From Levilactobacillus zymae (GTDB taxonomy: Bacteria; Bacillota; Bacilli; Lactobacillales; Lactobacillaceae), in the NCBI RefSeq assembly GCF_032190635.1, contig NZ_JAVLAS010000001.1, forward strand, positions 868,001 to 932,000: a DNA stretch of 64,000 nt. Direction: 5' to 3'. How positions within the stretch are numbered: the first letter of the stretch is position 1; each line of letters begins with the position of its first letter. Shown here one piece after another: positions 25,421 through 36,628 of this stretch. A model generated the notes under the pieces. It was not told the DNA's origin. It ran no database searches and saw only the letters and a list, made by a program, of their open reading frames with translations. The translations under genes and the position numbers were made by a program.

Positions 25421-28400
25421 GTGAACTTAGAAGGATTTTTGACCCAAACGGCGCCTTACGCGTCCATTCGCCAAACGATTGCGCCGGGCCAGCGGCAACT
25501 GGTGACCGGCCTCAACGGTTCGGCCGAAACACTCCTCATTGCCAGCCTCCTTCACGATCAACACCGCTCACTGATCTACGTGACGGATACCCTGTACCAC
25601 GCGGGGCAGCTGGTCGATGATCTCGCCAATCTCCTGACGGAGGATGAATTATACGAATTTCCGGTTGAGGAACTCCTGGCTGCTGAGGTGGCGACCAGCT
25701 CGCCGGAATACCGGGCAGATCGGATTGCGGCCTTACGCGCCCTGCAAAGCGATCGGCCCGTGGTCGTGGTCACGGCGCTGTCTGGGTTACGGCGGTTCTT
25801 ACCGGATCCCCAGAACTTTGCGGCGGCCCGGTTCGCCGTGAAGGTGGGCGACGAATTTGATTTAGAGCAGCTGCAGAAGAAACTTTTTGCGATGGGCTAT
25901 ACCCATCAGAAGCTGGTCGCGGCCCCCGGGGACTTTGCGGTTCGCGGGTCAATTGTCGATATTTACCCGCTCGCGGCGGATTATCCAGTCAGAGTGGACT
26001 TTTTCGATACCGAGGTGGATTCCTTACGGTACTTCGATCCGGCGACGCAACGCAGTGTGGAAAATATCGACCAGGTCGAGGTACTGCCCGCAACCGACTT
26101 TATTTTAACGGCCGACGAACGACAGGCAGGGGCCGCTAAGCTCACGCAGGAACTGGCAACCCAGACGGCGACGTTGGCGACCGAAGATGCTGAGACGTTG
26201 ACTAATCAGGTGCAACCCTTGATCGATGGCCTGCAGAAGGGATCGGTGGATCCTCAACTGATGGAGTTTGCCGATTACCTGTTCCCGGCCCATCACCAGG
26301 TATTAGACTACCTGGACGCGGCCGGCACAGTGCTCTTTGGCGACTACGCGCGGCTCCAAGACGGCGAACGTCAGCTCCTAGAAGACGAGGCCAACTGGGC
26401 AACCGATAAGTTGGCCCACCACCAAATTTTTGCGAATCAAATCTTTGGGGGAGAGTTGCGGCCCATCGTGCGTGATGATCCACACGCCCAGATTATGTTG
26501 TCTCTGTTCCAGAAGGGGATGGGGAACTTACGATTTGCCGCGATCACCAACGTGACGACCCGCGCGATGCAGCAGTTCTTCAGTCAGTTACCCGTGATGA
26601 AGACCGAAATCGATCGTTGGCATAAGCAGGGCCAAACGGTGATTTTGTTGGTCCAAGACGAGGAACGGTTAGCGAAGATCGAAAAGACGCTTGACGATTT
26701 CGAGATTCAGGTCGTCCTGACCAAGCGCGAAAACCTGCAACCAGGATTAACGCAATTGGTCCCGGAACGCTTGCAGACGGGGTTTGAACTCCCCGAAGCC
26801 AAGTTGGTGGTGATTACCGAAGCCGAAATGTTCCAGAAGATCACCAAGAAGCGGCCGCGGCGCCAGAGCATGGCTAATGCCGAGCGCTTAAAGAGTTATA
26901 CCGATTTAAAGCCCGGCGACTACGTGGTGCACGTTAACCACGGGATTGGGAAATTCATCGGGATGCAGACCTTAACGGTGGATGGCGTGCACCAAGACTA
27001 CATGACCATCGATTATCAGGATAACGCGCAGTTGTTTATTCCGGTTACCCAGTTAAACCTGATTCAAAAGTACGTGTCATCTGAAGACAAAAAGCCGCGC
27101 ATCAACAAACTCGGCGGGTCCGAATGGGCCAAGACCAAGCGTAAAGTGGCGGCTAAGATTGAAGATATCGCCGACGAATTGGTCGACTTGTACGCTAAAC
27201 GGGCGGCTGAGAAGGGGTACGCCTTTCCCGCCGACGATAGTTTACAGGAAGACTTCGATAACAGCTTTCCGTACGCCGAGACGCCGGACCAGTTGCGCTC
27301 CATCAACGAAGTGAAGCACGACATGGAAAAGCCCCGGCCGATGGACCGCTTGTTAGTCGGTGACGTGGGTTATGGGAAGACCGAAGTGGCGTTACGGGCG
27401 GCCTTTAAGGCGGTTGAAGCCGGTAAACAGGTGGCCTTCTTGGTCCCAACGACCATCCTGGCACAACAACACTACGACACCATGGTTAACCGGTTTGAGG
27501 GCTATCCCATCACCGTCGAGATGTTCTCGCGGTTCCGGACCACCAAGCAGATTCACCAGTCGATTAAGGACCTCGAGGACGGCCAGTTAGACATCGTGGT
27601 CGGCACCCACCGGTTGTTGTCCAAGGACGTGAAGTTCAAGAACCTGGGCCTGGTCCTGGTTGATGAGGAACAACGCTTTGGCGTCAAGCACAAGGAACGC
27701 TTGAAGCAGTTAAAGGCCAACGTCGACGTCTTGACGCTGACGGCTACGCCGATTCCGCGGACCCTCCACATGTCGATGCTGGGCGTCCGGGACCTCTCGG
27801 TGATCGAAACGCCGCCGGCTAACCGCTTCCCGATTCAAACCTACGTGATGGAGCAAAACGCGGGGGCCATTCAGGATGGCATTCGGCGAGAAATGCAACG
27901 GGGCGGCCAGGTCTTTTACCTGCATAACCGGGTGGACGACATCGAAAAAACGGTTAGTCAGTTGCAAGCTTTGGTTCTCGAAGCCCAGATTGGCTACATC
28001 CATGGGCAGATGACCGAGGCCCAACTCGAAGGGGTCTTGTTTGACTTCTTGCGTGGCGAATACGATGTGCTGGTCACCACGACCATCATCGAAACGGGGA
28101 TCGATATTCCTAACGCCAACACCCTGTTCGTGGAAAATGCCGACCGGATGGGGTTGTCACAACTGTATCAATTGCGGGGCCGAATCGGGCGAAGCAACCG
28201 GGTGGCCTACGCGTACTTCACTTACCAACCCAATAAGGTGCTGACCGAGGTCAGTGAGAAGCGGTTGGAAGCCATCAAGGACTTTACCGAGTTGGGATCG
28301 GGCTTCAAGATCGCCATGCGCGACCTCTCCATTCGGGGGGCCGGGAATCTGTTGGGGAAGCAGCAACACGGGTTTATCAACTCCGTGGGGTACGACCTTT

Positions 28401-28969
28401 ACACGCAGATGCTTAGCGACGCCGTGGCCAAGAAGCGCGGGCGGCACACCCAACCCAAGACCGATACGACCGTGGAACTGGGCGTGGAAGCGTATCTGCC
28501 GAGTGACTACATTGAAGACGAGCAACAGAAGATTGAGATGTATAAGCGGATTCGTCAGCTAGCAAGTGATGACGAAGTGGCGGAGATTCAGGCCGACCTG
28601 ATCGATCGGTTTGGCGACTACCCGGCTGCAGTCGGCCAGCTTTTAACGATTGGTCAGCTGAAGTTGGCTGCGGACTTGGCGTTAGTCGACAAGATTCGGC
28701 GGGTTAACGGCGACATCTTCGTGACCATCTCCAAGCAGGGCACCGATATCCTGGGTGGCGAGGACGTTTTCAAGGCGTTGGCCGCCACTAAATTGAAGGC
28801 CACGGTTACCATCAACGCGGATCGCTTGCACATTAAGCTGGTGATTCAACCTAAAATGACGGTTGATGATTGGCTACCGCAACTACGACAATTCATTGCC
28901 GCGTTGCGCGATATCGTGGTACCAATTACGGCGCCCCAAGGTTCGGCGGACCAGACGTCTACCGATTAA
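25421..28969 (+). CDS. mfd: Transcription-repair coupling factor
   Basis: Mfd removes stalled RNA polymerase and recruits UvrA. This is a full-length protein (1182 aa): an N-terminal UvrB-like part, the RNA-polymerase-interaction domain around LKPGDYVVHVNHGIGKF, a helicase core with GDVGYGKTEVALRAAF (Walker A), VDEEQRFGV, TLTATPIPRTL and LRGRIGRSN, and the C-terminal TRCF domain (EVEAYLPSDYI region). It starts with GTG after TAGGAAG. It lies between pth and a flippase. Confidence 0.97.
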   Translation: MNLEGFLTQTAPYASIRQTIAPGQRQLVTGLNGSAETLLIASLLHDQHRSLIYVTDTLYHAGQLVDDLANLLTEDELYEFPVEELLAAEVATSSPEYRADRIAALRALQSDRPVVVVTALSGLRRFLPDPQNFAAARFAVKVGDEFDLEQLQKKLFAMGYTHQKLVAAPGDFAVRGSIVDIYPLAADYPVRVDFFDTEVDSLRYFDPATQRSVENIDQVEVLPATDFILTADERQAGAAKLTQELATQTATLATEDAETLTNQVQPLIDGLQKGSVDPQLMEFADYLFPAHHQVLDYLDAAGTVLFGDYARLQDGERQLLEDEANWATDKLAHHQIFANQIFGGELRPIVRDDPHAQIMLSLFQKGMGNLRFAAITNVTTRAMQQFFSQLPVMKTEIDRWHKQGQTVILLVQDEERLAKIEKTLDDFEIQVVLTKRENLQPGLTQLVPERLQTGFELPEAKLVVITEAEMFQKITKKRPRRQSMANAERLKSYTDLKPGDYVVHVNHGIGKFIGMQTLTVDGVHQDYMTIDYQDNAQLFIPVTQLNLIQKYVSSEDKKPRINKLGGSEWAKTKRKVAAKIEDIADELVDLYAKRAAEKGYAFPADDSLQEDFDNSFPYAETPDQLRSINEVKHDMEKPRPMDRLLVGDVGYGKTEVALRAAFKAVEAGKQVAFLVPTTILAQQHYDTMVNRFEGYPITVEMFSRFRTTKQIHQSIKDLEDGQLDIVVGTHRLLSKDVKFKNLGLVLVDEEQRFGVKHKERLKQLKANVDVLTLTATPIPRTLHMSMLGVRDLSVIETPPANRFPIQTYVMEQNAGAIQDGIRREMQRGGQVFYLHNRVDDIEKTVSQLQALVLEAQIGYIHGQMTEAQLEGVLFDFLRGEYDVLVTTTIIETGIDIPNANTLFVENADRMGLSQLYQLRGRIGRSNRVAYAYFTYQPNKVLTEVSEKRLEAIKDFTELGSGFKIAMRDLSIRGAGNLLGKQQHGFINSVGYDLYTQMLSDAVAKKRGRHTQPKTDTTVELGVEAYLPSDYIEDEQQKIEMYKRIRQLASDDEVAEIQADLIDRFGDYPAAVGQLLTIGQLKLAADLALVDKIRRVNGDIFVTISKQGTDILGGEDVFKALAATKLKATVTINADRLHIKLVIQPKMTVDDWLPQLRQFIAALRDIVVPITAPQGSADQTSTD

Positions 28970-29075
28970 GATTGCGCCGGGGACCGTTGGTGCGGTACAA
29001 TGGGGGCTTAAATTTCGGTGATGGCTGGTAACAAAAACGTCACGCGAATCCCTAACGGGGAGAAGGAGGCGGCCC

Positions 29076-30656
29076 ATGGGGCACCATAACGTCAATACCA
29101 CCCTGCGCGGTGCGTTAGTCCTGTCGATTGCGGCCTTCATTGCCAAGGTTCTAAGCGCCGTCTACCGGGTGCCGTTTCAAAACCTGGTCGGGAATACGGG
29201 CTTTTATGTGTACCAACAAGTGTATCCGCTCTATGGCATCGGCATGACCTTTGCGTTGAGCGGATTACCCGTGTTTATTTCTAAGTTAGTGGCGGATGCG
29301 CCCGATTTGCCCAGCCAACAGCAGGTGGCCCGGCAGGTTTACCATTGGACCTGGGGAATTGCCCTGGTGATCTTTGGGGGCCTGCAGGTGGGGGCTCCCG
29401 GGCTGGCACGGGGAATGGGGGATGCACAGCTGACATCCTTGATCCGGATGGTGGCGTGGATGTTCCTATTGATGCCCGATCTGTCCGTCAACCGGGGGTA
29501 CCATCAGGGACGCTTTCAGATGCTACCCACGGCCCGTTCGCAGGTCGTTGAACAGACCGTTCGGGTGGTTGTCATCCTGACGGTAGCGGTACTGGCGACC
29601 CGGCAGGGCTGGTCCGACTATCAAATGGGAACCTGGGCCATGAGTAGTGGTGCGGTAGCGGCGATAGCGGCCTGGATGATCTTACCCAGCTGGCGGCAAC
29701 CGATCAACGGACCCGTGACCCGTTTGCCTCACGTGGGCCAGCGGCTCTTGATTGAAGGGGGGACCCTGTGCCTACTGACCGCCATGATGGTGCTACTCCA
29801 ACTGGTAGATTCATTTACCGTGAAGAAGGGGTTGGTAGCCGGTGGGTTATCGAACCTGGCGGCTAAGGACCTTAAGGGGGTCTATGACCGCGCCCAGCCC
29901 TTGGTCCAATTAGGCTTAGTGGTGGCGGTGGCCTTCGCCACGTCCTTACTACCGGCGTTAACGGCGGCAGTGAACCGGGGGCGGTTACGCGAGTTCAAAC
30001 GCTTGGCCACCACCATGATGCGCATTGCGTTGGTGATTGCGGCGGCGGCCACTGCGGGACTGGTGAGCTTGATGCCCTGGGTCGACCGCTTACTGTTCGG
30101 CAACGCGCAGGGCGCCTGGATGCTAGCGGTGTATATGCTGAGCATTGTCTTCGCGACGTTGATTCAAACTTATAATAGCGTGCTCCAAAGTCGCGATCAG
30201 TACCGCTTGACCGTGGTTGCCCTGCTAAGCGGGTTAGCAGTCAAGGCCAGTGGCAATCACTGGGCGGTGGTCACCTTTGGCGGAATGGGGGCTAGTGCGC
30301 TGACCGTGATCAGCCTGGGGGTCATGGCCCTCATCTTGTGGTTCGGTTCGGCGGCCACGCTACGCTCCGGGATTTGGACCTGGTCGTTTAGTGGGAAATT
30401 ACTGAGCTGTTTAGTGGTCATGACCTTAGGAGTCCGCGGCCTAGTCCGGGTGTTCCAGTGGGGCTGGCCGGCGGTGTATACGAGCCGATTGGCCGTCGGC
30501 GCCGCGTTGATCGTCGTGATTGGGGCGGGCGTCTGCCTATTCTTGGGGATGGCCTTAAGCTGTCGGTTACTGACCGTTCGGGAATGGTTAACTCTGCCCC
30601 ACGCGGCGAGGTTATTACGATTTTGGCAAAAAATTAGCCAACATGGAGGAAAATAA
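29076..30656 (+). CDS. Polysaccharide/lipid flippase of the SpoVB/YabM (MOP) group
   Basis: This is a 526-aa membrane protein with about 14 predicted membrane segments. The N-terminal [20 protein letters not shown] and [20 protein letters not shown] are typical of the SpoVB/YabM branch of the MOP superfamily. These export lipid-linked glycans; a lipid II flippase role is possible but unproven. It has a good GGAGAAGGAGG before the ATG and sits in the conserved mfd-yabM-yabN/O-divIC block (yabN is absent here). The next gene begins two bases after its stop. Confidence 0.88.
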   Translation: MGHHNVNTTLRGALVLSIAAFIAKVLSAVYRVPFQNLVGNTGFYVYQQVYPLYGIGMTFALSGLPVFISKLVADAPDLPSQQQVARQVYHWTWGIALVIFGGLQVGAPGLARGMGDAQLTSLIRMVAWMFLLMPDLSVNRGYHQGRFQMLPTARSQVVEQTVRVVVILTVAVLATRQGWSDYQMGTWAMSSGAVAAIAAWMILPSWRQPINGPVTRLPHVGQRLLIEGGTLCLLTAMMVLLQLVDSFTVKKGLVAGGLSNLAAKDLKGVYDRAQPLVQLGLVVAVAFATSLLPALTAAVNRGRLREFKRLATTMMRIALVIAAAATAGLVSLMPWVDRLLFGNAQGAWMLAVYMLSIVFATLIQTYNSVLQSRDQYRLTVVALLSGLAVKASGNHWAVVTFGGMGASALTVISLGVMALILWFGSAATLRSGIWTWSFSGKLLSCLVVMTLGVRGLVRVFQWGWPAVYTSRLAVGAALIVVIGAGVCLFLGMALSCRLLTVREWLTLPHAARLLRFWQKISQHGGK

Positions 30657-30657
30657 T

Positions 30658-30930
30658 ATGCGTTTAGACAAATTTTTAAAGGTATCACGGATCATCAAGC
30701 GGCGCTCGGTTGCTAAGGAAATTGCGGATAAGGGTCGGATTTTAGTGAACGGGAAGGTCGCCAAGTCATCGAGTAACGTCGCAACGAACGATGAATTGGT
30801 GATTAAGTTCGGGAATAAAACGTTAACGGTCAAGGTCGATGCTTTACTGGAGACCACCAAAAAGGATGACGCCGAACGGATGTACACGATTGTCAAGGAA
30901 GACTACGCGCAAGATTTTCGCGAAAATTAG
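30658..30930 (+). CDS. rqcP: RNA-binding S4 protein RqcP
   Basis: A 90-aa S4-domain protein (formerly YabO, Hsp15-like) that works with RqcH in adding alanine tails to stalled nascent chains on 50S subunits. The S4 motif is [20 protein letters not shown] with [12 protein letters not shown] start at MRLDKF because GGAGGA lies 7 bases before it. It is tightly coupled to the flippase gene. Confidence 0.93.
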   Translation: MRLDKFLKVSRIIKRRSVAKEIADKGRILVNGKVAKSSSNVATNDELVIKFGNKTLTVKVDALLETTKKDDAERMYTIVKEDYAQDFREN

Positions 30931-31041
30931 TCGATTAAATATGACGAATGTTTTACATTATGCCTAACCCGCTAGACGGTTAATTTGAAAGTTGCTATAC
31001 TCAAGTTAACTAAATTGGTAAAGTTCAGTGGGGTGAACGGT

Positions 31042-31458
31042 ATGGCGGGCGGCAAACAACCGCAAACGGCGAAAGTACAACGCTTAGAAAACGATTACAC
31101 ACGGCGCTTGGCGCGACAAAAGGTTGCGGCCAAGCAAACGCATCATGGGCTTAAACGGCGACGTTTGCGCCGGATGGCCCGGATTTTAGCGGTTTTTGCC
31201 GTCTTTGCTTTAATTTTGAGTGTGCAATTAATTCGGACTAACGCCAGCCTGCATCACGTTGATCAGCAGGTCACGACCAGCAAACAAAAGTTGGCGCAGA
31301 CGAAACATACCAATGCGGAATTAAAATTAGAAGTCAAGCAACTGAATAATCAGGATTACTTAGGCCAGTTAATTCGTTCGAAGTACTATTACTCCAAGTC
31401 AGGCGAGACGATTTATAGTCTCCCGGGGGACCATGCGAGCGACGTCACGGCGAAGTAA
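31042..31458 (+). CDS. divIC: Cell-division protein DivIC/FtsB type
   Basis: DivIC is a bitopic septum protein that works with FtsL and DivIB. The 138-aa protein has a basic cytoplasmic part, one membrane segment (MARILAVFAVFALILSVQLI) and an extracellular coiled coil (LHHVDQQVTTSKQKLAQTK) ending in the typical DYLGQLIRSKYYYSKSGE. I start at MAGGKQPQ, preceded by GGGGTG; a TTG at 30985 is less likely. An extended -10 TGCTATACT lies at 30993-31001, so it has its own promoter. Confidence 0.92.
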   Translation: MAGGKQPQTAKVQRLENDYTRRLARQKVAAKQTHHGLKRRRLRRMARILAVFAVFALILSVQLIRTNASLHHVDQQVTTSKQKLAQTKHTNAELKLEVKQLNNQDYLGQLIRSKYYYSKSGETIYSLPGDHASDVTAK

Positions 31459-31461
31459 TCT

Positions 31462-31503
31462 CATCCGTAGCCTCCTTTTTAAGCAGGGGTTACGGATTTT
31501 TTT
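31462..31503 (+). terminator. Terminator of divIC
   Basis: ATCCGTA-GCCTC pairs with GGGGT-TACGGAT and runs into seven T. Confidence 0.85.
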
Positions 31504-31649
31504 AACCACTGACCATTAGTTGTTCTGCCGAGATAACCGGTGGTTTGGCCGATTCTCTGTAGAGGAATGTGGCGGAAACATGGTAGACTAGATAGTGGTC
31601 AGGTCAAGTGATTTCCAGGTGAAAACAATCAGGATGAACGCACAAAATA

Positions 31650-31701
31650 CCGGGGACCCACCCCTTAGTTTTCTGAAAAGACTAAGGGGAGGAGACCCCG
31701 G
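31650..31701. repeat. Long imperfect hairpin between divIC and yabR
   Basis: CCGGGG and CCCCGG form the base and CCCCTTAGT/ACTAAGGGG the upper stem, with a purine-rich internal loop. It has no T tract, so it is not an obvious terminator on either strand. Function unknown. Confidence 0.55.
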
Positions 31702-31733
31702 CGCAAGCGCGTTAAATTCATGATTTTGGCAGT

Positions 31734-31761
31734 TTGGGATTGGCTTGAGTTGTGGTATACT
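31734..31761 (+). promoter_or_regulatory. Promoter of yabR
   Basis: TTGGGA, a 16-base spacer and TATACT preceded by TGG (extended -10). Confidence 0.55.
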
Positions 31762-31795
31762 GAAAGCACTTATTTTAAGGAGGAACTTCTTGTTT

Positions 31796-32356
31796 ATGGC
31801 AATCGAGGTTGGAGCTAAGGTTTCCGGAAAGGTCTCTGGAATTACGAACTTTGGCGCATTTGTTGATTTGGGTGACCACAAGACCGGGTTAGTCCACATT
31901 AGTGAAATTTCTGACGGATACGTGAAGGACATCCACGACGTCTTATCCGTAGGTGACGAGGTCACGGTTAAGGTCTTAACTGTGGGGAATGATGGGAAGA
32001 TTGGGTTGTCGATCCGGAAAGCACAGGATCATCCCGCAGCCGAACATGCTCATCGGCCACATAATAATGATCACCGTGACCATGATCGGCGCGGTGGCAA
32101 CGACCATCGGGGGAACTTCCATAACAATGGCGGCGACCACGGTGAACATGGCCATGGCGGTCGGCGATTTGAGAATAACGGGTCACGGTCACACCATGGC
32201 TCCGCGAATGGTCGCTTTGCCGGTCATCACTCGAACCATAAAGAGAATTTTGACGATATGATGTCCGGGTTCTTGAAGCAAAGTGAGGACCGTTTAGCCA
32301 CGATCAAGCGCAATACCGAAGGGAAGCGCGGCGGTCGTGGTGGTCGGCGTAGTTAG
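31796..32356 (+). CDS. yabR: S1-domain RNA-binding protein YabR with His/Gly-rich tail
   Basis: The first ~75 residues are an S1 RNA-binding domain (VGAKVSGKVSGITNFGAFVDL, then GLVHISEIS and VKVLTV). The rest is a low-complexity tail very rich in His, Asn, Asp, Gly and Arg, followed by a basic GGRGGRR end. It is a ribosome- or RNA-associated protein of the conserved divIC-yabR-tilS block; exact function unknown. I use the ATG at 31796; a TTG at 31790 is two codons upstream and nearer the AAGGAGG (31777-31783). Protein of 186 aa. Confidence 0.9.
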   Translation: MAIEVGAKVSGKVSGITNFGAFVDLGDHKTGLVHISEISDGYVKDIHDVLSVGDEVTVKVLTVGNDGKIGLSIRKAQDHPAAEHAHRPHNNDHRDHDRRGGNDHRGNFHNNGGDHGEHGHGGRRFENNGSRSHHGSANGRFAGHHSNHKENFDDMMSGFLKQSEDRLATIKRNTEGKRGGRGGRRS

Positions 32357-32382
32357 CGTCGGCATTCACGCTCAGTAATGAA

Positions 32383-32415
32383 GAAAGGGCCGCACCCGTT
32401 GCGGCTCTTTTGTTT
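32383..32415 (+). terminator. Terminator of yabR
   Basis: AAAGGGCCGCA and TGCGGCTCTTTT form a hairpin with a CCCGT loop, ahead of the tilS start. Confidence 0.82.
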
Positions 32416-32446
32416 AGCCAGTTTTTTAGGGAAAGGGACGACAGAC

Positions 32447-33835
32447 GTGACGTTAGAAGCAGACTTTCGGCGGCATTGGCGAACGCAGAATTGGGGCGGT
32501 CCTAGCCGACGGGGACTGGTTGCCGTGTCCACGGGGGTGGATTCGATGGTCCTGTTAACTTTGCTGACCCAGTTACCGCGGGCTGAGCGCCCTCAATTGA
32601 CGGTCGTGCACGTGAATCACGAATTACGCGCGCAAAGCACTGAGGAGGAAGCCTTCCTAACCCGGTGGTGTGCCCAACACGAATTACCGTTGGTGGTCAA
32701 GCATTGGCCGTTAGCCACGCATCCCGCTCACGGCACGGAGGAGGCGGCACGGCAGTTCCGGTATGCCTTTTTTGCCGAACAGTTAAGGGCCCAGTCAGCG
32801 GACTGGGTAGCGACGGCCCATCAGGCCGATGAGCAAGCCGAAACGATTCTGTTGAAGTTATTGCGCGGCGGTCAATTGGCCCAATTAACGGGAATGACGG
32901 CCAGTCGCCCCTTAGGGACGGGACGGGTCATTCACCCGTTATTGCCCTTTACGAAGGCCCAATTACGAGATTACGCGCAGCACCACCGCTTGCCCTGGTA
33001 TGAGGACGCCACTAATCAGGACTTGGAGGCGAGTCGTAATCGGGTGCGCCACCAATTACTGCCTGCCTTGCAGCGGGAAAATCCGCAGGTGGTCACCCAT
33101 TTGGGGGACTACGGGCAACAATTGGCGGCGGTTTTAGCGGTAGCGGATCGCGCACTGGACGCCCAACTCGCAACCATCATGACCAGCTGGACACCGGCTA
33201 CCGGCAACGTGGCGACGTTACTGGCCCGGCCAGCTAGCGAACAGCGGCTACTTTTAGCCCGGTTGATCAAGCGAGTAGCGCCGACCGTCAGTGCCCGGCC
33301 AGCACATCTGACGCAAACCCTGCAGCTGTTTCAAAATGATCAACGGGCGACCGGTGAAGTGTCCTTAGGCGCCGGTTGGCGGTTGCGTAAAGAGTACCGG
33401 ACATTTCGCGTTGAAAAACCCGAAAAATTCGGGAAAAAATCCGTGGCAGATTTTAGTTTTATGGTAGACTTAAACCAATGGCAACCGGTTGGGGACAACT
33501 GGTTGTTGGGTGTTTTTCCAGCGACTGCCGCGCACCGTAACCCTCACCGGATCGTGGGGTTAACGGCCGAAGACTGGCCGTTAACCGTGCGTTCCTGGCG
33601 CGCTACTGATCGACTCCGGTTGATTAGTGGGCACCATCAATCGGTACGGCGGGCGCTGATCAACGCAAAGGTCCCACAGCAACAACGGTCGCAAGTGGCC
33701 GTCTTAGTCACCGCTCAGGGAACCGTGTTGGCGGCTCTGGGCGTCAAGTGGTCGGTTTTACCACCACGACAGCACACCACAAACTATTACATTGGCATAC
33801 AGCCTGTATCGGCGAAAGGGGAACAGCATGAATAA
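32447..33835 (+). CDS. tilS: tRNA(Ile)-lysidine synthase
   Basis: TilS converts C34 of the CAU-anticodon tRNA-Ile to lysidine. The PP-loop is [12 protein letters not shown] (SGGxDS with Thr for the second Gly, as in many lactobacilli); [28 protein letters not shown] and [11 protein letters not shown] follow, with a C-terminal TilS domain. I start at the GTG (VTLEADFRR, 462 aa) because the ATG at 32378 lies before the yabR terminator. It overlaps hpt by 8 bases. Confidence 0.94.
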   Translation: MTLEADFRRHWRTQNWGGPSRRGLVAVSTGVDSMVLLTLLTQLPRAERPQLTVVHVNHELRAQSTEEEAFLTRWCAQHELPLVVKHWPLATHPAHGTEEAARQFRYAFFAEQLRAQSADWVATAHQADEQAETILLKLLRGGQLAQLTGMTASRPLGTGRVIHPLLPFTKAQLRDYAQHHRLPWYEDATNQDLEASRNRVRHQLLPALQRENPQVVTHLGDYGQQLAAVLAVADRALDAQLATIMTSWTPATGNVATLLARPASEQRLLLARLIKRVAPTVSARPAHLTQTLQLFQNDQRATGEVSLGAGWRLRKEYRTFRVEKPEKFGKKSVADFSFMVDLNQWQPVGDNWLLGVFPATAAHRNPHRIVGLTAEDWPLTVRSWRATDRLRLISGHHQSVRRALINAKVPQQQRSQVAVLVTAQGTVLAALGVKWSVLPPRQHTTNYYIGIQPVSAKGEQHE

Positions 33836-34370
33836 CGATATTGAAAAGGTCCTATATAGTGAGGAAGACATTGCCGCAGCCTGCAAACGACTCGGTACCC
33901 AACTGGCAGAGGATTATCAAGGAAAGACGCCATTAATCATCTGTGTCTTAAAAGGGGCCATCCTGTTTATGACGGACGTCATTCGGGACATGGACATTTA
34001 CGCTGAGATTGATTTTATTGACGTGTCGAGTTATCACGGTGGGACGGCGTCAACTGGAACCATTACGTTGTTGAAAGATTTGGACACGGACGTCAGTGGT
34101 CGCGACATTTTGTTAGTTGAAGACATTATCGACACGGGCCGGACGTTGAAGTACTTAGAGGACCTCTTGAAGGACCGCAATGCCAAGTCGATTAAGGTCT
34201 GCACGTTGATGGATAAACCCAGTGGCCGAGTGGTTGAAGCTAAGGCAGACTACGTCGGATTTAACGTGCCGAGCGAGTTTGTGGTCGGCTATGGTTTGGA
34301 CTACGAAGAAAAATATCGTAACCTCCCATACGTCGGTGTTCTGAAGCCGGCAGTTTACTCAGATAAATAA
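33828..34370 (+). CDS. hpt: Hypoxanthine phosphoribosyltransferase
   Basis: Hpt salvages hypoxanthine and guanine to IMP and GMP. The PRPP-binding motif is [13 protein letters not shown], with [12 protein letters not shown] near the N-terminus and [17 protein letters not shown] at the end. The protein is 180 aa from [17 protein letters not shown] lies about 7 bases before the ATG. The tilS-hpt-ftsH order is conserved across Firmicutes. Confidence 0.96.
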   Translation: MNNDIEKVLYSEEDIAAACKRLGTQLAEDYQGKTPLIICVLKGAILFMTDVIRDMDIYAEIDFIDVSSYHGGTASTGTITLLKDLDTDVSGRDILLVEDIIDTGRTLKYLEDLLKDRNAKSIKVCTLMDKPSGRVVEAKADYVGFNVPSEFVVGYGLDYEEKYRNLPYVGVLKPAVYSDK

Positions 34371-34481
34371 TTAGTCAACGATAGTCAATTGTGATAACAT
34401 CTTATTTAGTTAAAGGGCATAAGCTCTAAATTTCGTTCCTGTCTGTGGTTAGACTGGGAACTGTGAGTAAGGAGGCACGAC

Positions 34482-36617
34482 ATGAATAATCGACGGAATG
34501 GACTGTTTCGTAACAGCCTGTTTTACATTGTGATCTTCTTGTTGATCATTGGTGTGTTTTATCTATTTAATGGTAATAACACCAACTCACAATCCCAAGA
34601 AATCCAATCGAGTCAGTTCGTCAAAGACCTGAATGCGAATAAGATTAAGAGCTTCTCTATTCAGCCTTCTGGGGGCGTCTACAAGATTACCGGGGAGTAC
34701 CGGAACGCGCAAAAGCGGACCACGAATACCGGCTTCAGTCTTGGCGGGTCACAAAGTACCGCTGTGACTGGCTTTAGCACCCAAGTCTTGACCAATAACT
34801 CGACGGTTTCTGAGATTGACAAGACCGCCAAGCAGCACAATGTCAAGATGAATACCAAAGCGGAAGAATCCAGTGGTTTCTGGCTCAACCTCTTAGTGTA
34901 TGCAGCACCATTGGTAATTTTCTTCTTCTTCTTCTACATGATGATGGGTCAAGCCGGCCAAGGCGGCGGCAATGGCCGAGTCATGAACTTTGGGAAGTCC
35001 AAGGCCAAGCCGGCGGACAGTAAAGAGAACAAAGTACGGTTCTCCGATGTCGCTGGTGAGGAGGAGGAAAAGCAAGAACTGGTCGAAGTGGTCGAGTTCT
35101 TGAAGAATCCGCGTAAGTTTGTATCGTTAGGCGCTCGGATCCCATCTGGGGTCTTGCTAGAGGGCCCGCCAGGAACTGGTAAAACGTTGCTGGCGAAGGC
35201 CGTGGCTGGTGAGGCCGGCGTTCCATTCTTCTCGATTTCCGGTTCGGATTTCGTGGAAATGTTCGTCGGGGTCGGGGCCAGTCGTGTCCGGGACCTGTTT
35301 GAACAGGCCAAGAAGGCCGCACCTTCCATCATCTTTATCGATGAAATTGATGCGGTTGGTCGTCAACGGGGTGCCGGCATGGGCGGTGGCCACGATGAAC
35401 GTGAACAAACGTTGAACCAATTGCTGGTTGAAATGGACGGGTTTACCGGGAGCGAAGGGGTCATCGTGATGGCCGCCACTAACCGTTCCGATGTGTTGGA
35501 CCCCGCGCTGTTACGGCCAGGTCGGTTTGACCGGAAGATTCTGGTTGGTCGCCCAGACGTTAAGGGCCGGGAAGCCATCCTGAAGGTTCACGCCAAGAAC
35601 AAGCCATTAGCGAACGACGTTGATTTGAAGGAAATTGCCAAGCAGACGCCCGGCTTTGTCGGGGCCGACTTGGAAAACCTCTTGAACGAAGCGGCTTTGT
35701 TGGCGGCACGACGCAATAAGACTCAAGTGGACGCTTCTGACTTAGATGAAGCCGAAGACCGGGTCATTGCCGGGCCAGCCAAGAAGGATCGTGTGGTCAG
35801 TCCCCAAGAACGCAAGACGGTGGCTTACCACGAAGCCGGACATACGATTGTGGGGTTAGTCCTCAACGATGCCCGGGTGGTCCACAAGGTGACGATCGTT
35901 CCGCGGGGCCGTGCTGGCGGGTACGCCATCATGTTGCCACGGGAAGATCAGATGCTGATGTCCAAGAAGGATGCCATGGAACAGATTGCCGGGTTAATGG
36001 GTGGTCGGACGGCCGAAGAGTTGATTTTCCACTCCGAATCGTCCGGAGCTTCCAATGACTTCGAGCAAGCCACGCAGATTGCGCGGGCCATGGTCACCCA
36101 ATACGGGATGAGTGACGCTGTCGGAACGGTGGCGTTGGAAAGTGGCAGTGGCCAACCATTTGCGGGGGCCGGCTACTACAACCAACCTGCTTACTCTGAA
36201 CACACGTCTAATCTGATTGACAGTGAAGTGCGGCGGATCATCAACGAAGCCCACGACACTGCCCGGAAGATTTTGGAAGAGCATAAAGCGGAACACAAGA
36301 TTATTGCGGAAGCCTTGCTGAAATACGAAACGCTGGACGAAAAGCAAATTCTCAGTCTATTTAACACTGGGAAGATGCCGGAAAAGGACAGCAACAACGA
36401 ATTTCCTAGCGAAAAGGCGGCGACGTTCGAAGAATCTAAGCGCGAACTAGAACGGCGAGAAGCTGCTCGTCACGCCAACACCGAAGCTAAATTAGCTTCG
36501 TCTGCGGCCAATGATGCGCAAGAAGACGCACAATCATCTTCTGCAGCGGATTCTGCGGCTAGCTCAGCTACCGATGACTCGTCGAAAAACGATCATCAGT
36601 CGAATGATCCTGAATAA
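34482..36617 (+). CDS. ftsH: ATP-dependent zinc metalloprotease FtsH
   Basis: FtsH is a hexameric membrane AAA+ protease that degrades regulators and damaged membrane proteins. Two membrane segments (about 13-30 and 134-155) flank an extracellular domain. Walker A GPPGTGKT lies at 228-235, Walker [10 protein letters not shown] at 284-291, the second region of homology follows, and the zinc site HEAGH is at 450-454. The 711-aa length includes a Ser/Ala/Asp-rich C-terminal tail. AAGGAGG precedes the ATG. It sits in the normal position after hpt. Confidence 0.98.
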   Translation: MNNRRNGLFRNSLFYIVIFLLIIGVFYLFNGNNTNSQSQEIQSSQFVKDLNANKIKSFSIQPSGGVYKITGEYRNAQKRTTNTGFSLGGSQSTAVTGFSTQVLTNNSTVSEIDKTAKQHNVKMNTKAEESSGFWLNLLVYAAPLVIFFFFFYMMMGQAGQGGGNGRVMNFGKSKAKPADSKENKVRFSDVAGEEEEKQELVEVVEFLKNPRKFVSLGARIPSGVLLEGPPGTGKTLLAKAVAGEAGVPFFSISGSDFVEMFVGVGASRVRDLFEQAKKAAPSIIFIDEIDAVGRQRGAGMGGGHDEREQTLNQLLVEMDGFTGSEGVIVMAATNRSDVLDPALLRPGRFDRKILVGRPDVKGREAILKVHAKNKPLANDVDLKEIAKQTPGFVGADLENLLNEAALLAARRNKTQVDASDLDEAEDRVIAGPAKKDRVVSPQERKTVAYHEAGHTIVGLVLNDARVVHKVTIVPRGRAGGYAIMLPREDQMLMSKKDAMEQIAGLMGGRTAEELIFHSESSGASNDFEQATQIARAMVTQYGMSDAVGTVALESGSGQPFAGAGYYNQPAYSEHTSNLIDSEVRRIINEAHDTARKILEEHKAEHKIIAEALLKYETLDEKQILSLFNTGKMPEKDSNNEFPSEKAATFEESKRELERREAARHANTEAKLASSAANDAQEDAQSSSAADSAASSATDDSSKNDHQSNDPE

Positions 36618-36628
36618 TCGCCCGATGA

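Noticed and set aside
32378-32446. Longer tilS start at ATG 32378
   Set aside because: The ATG lies before the yabR terminator hairpin (32383-32415), which would be inside the coding region; the GTG at 32447 gives the normal TilS N-terminus.
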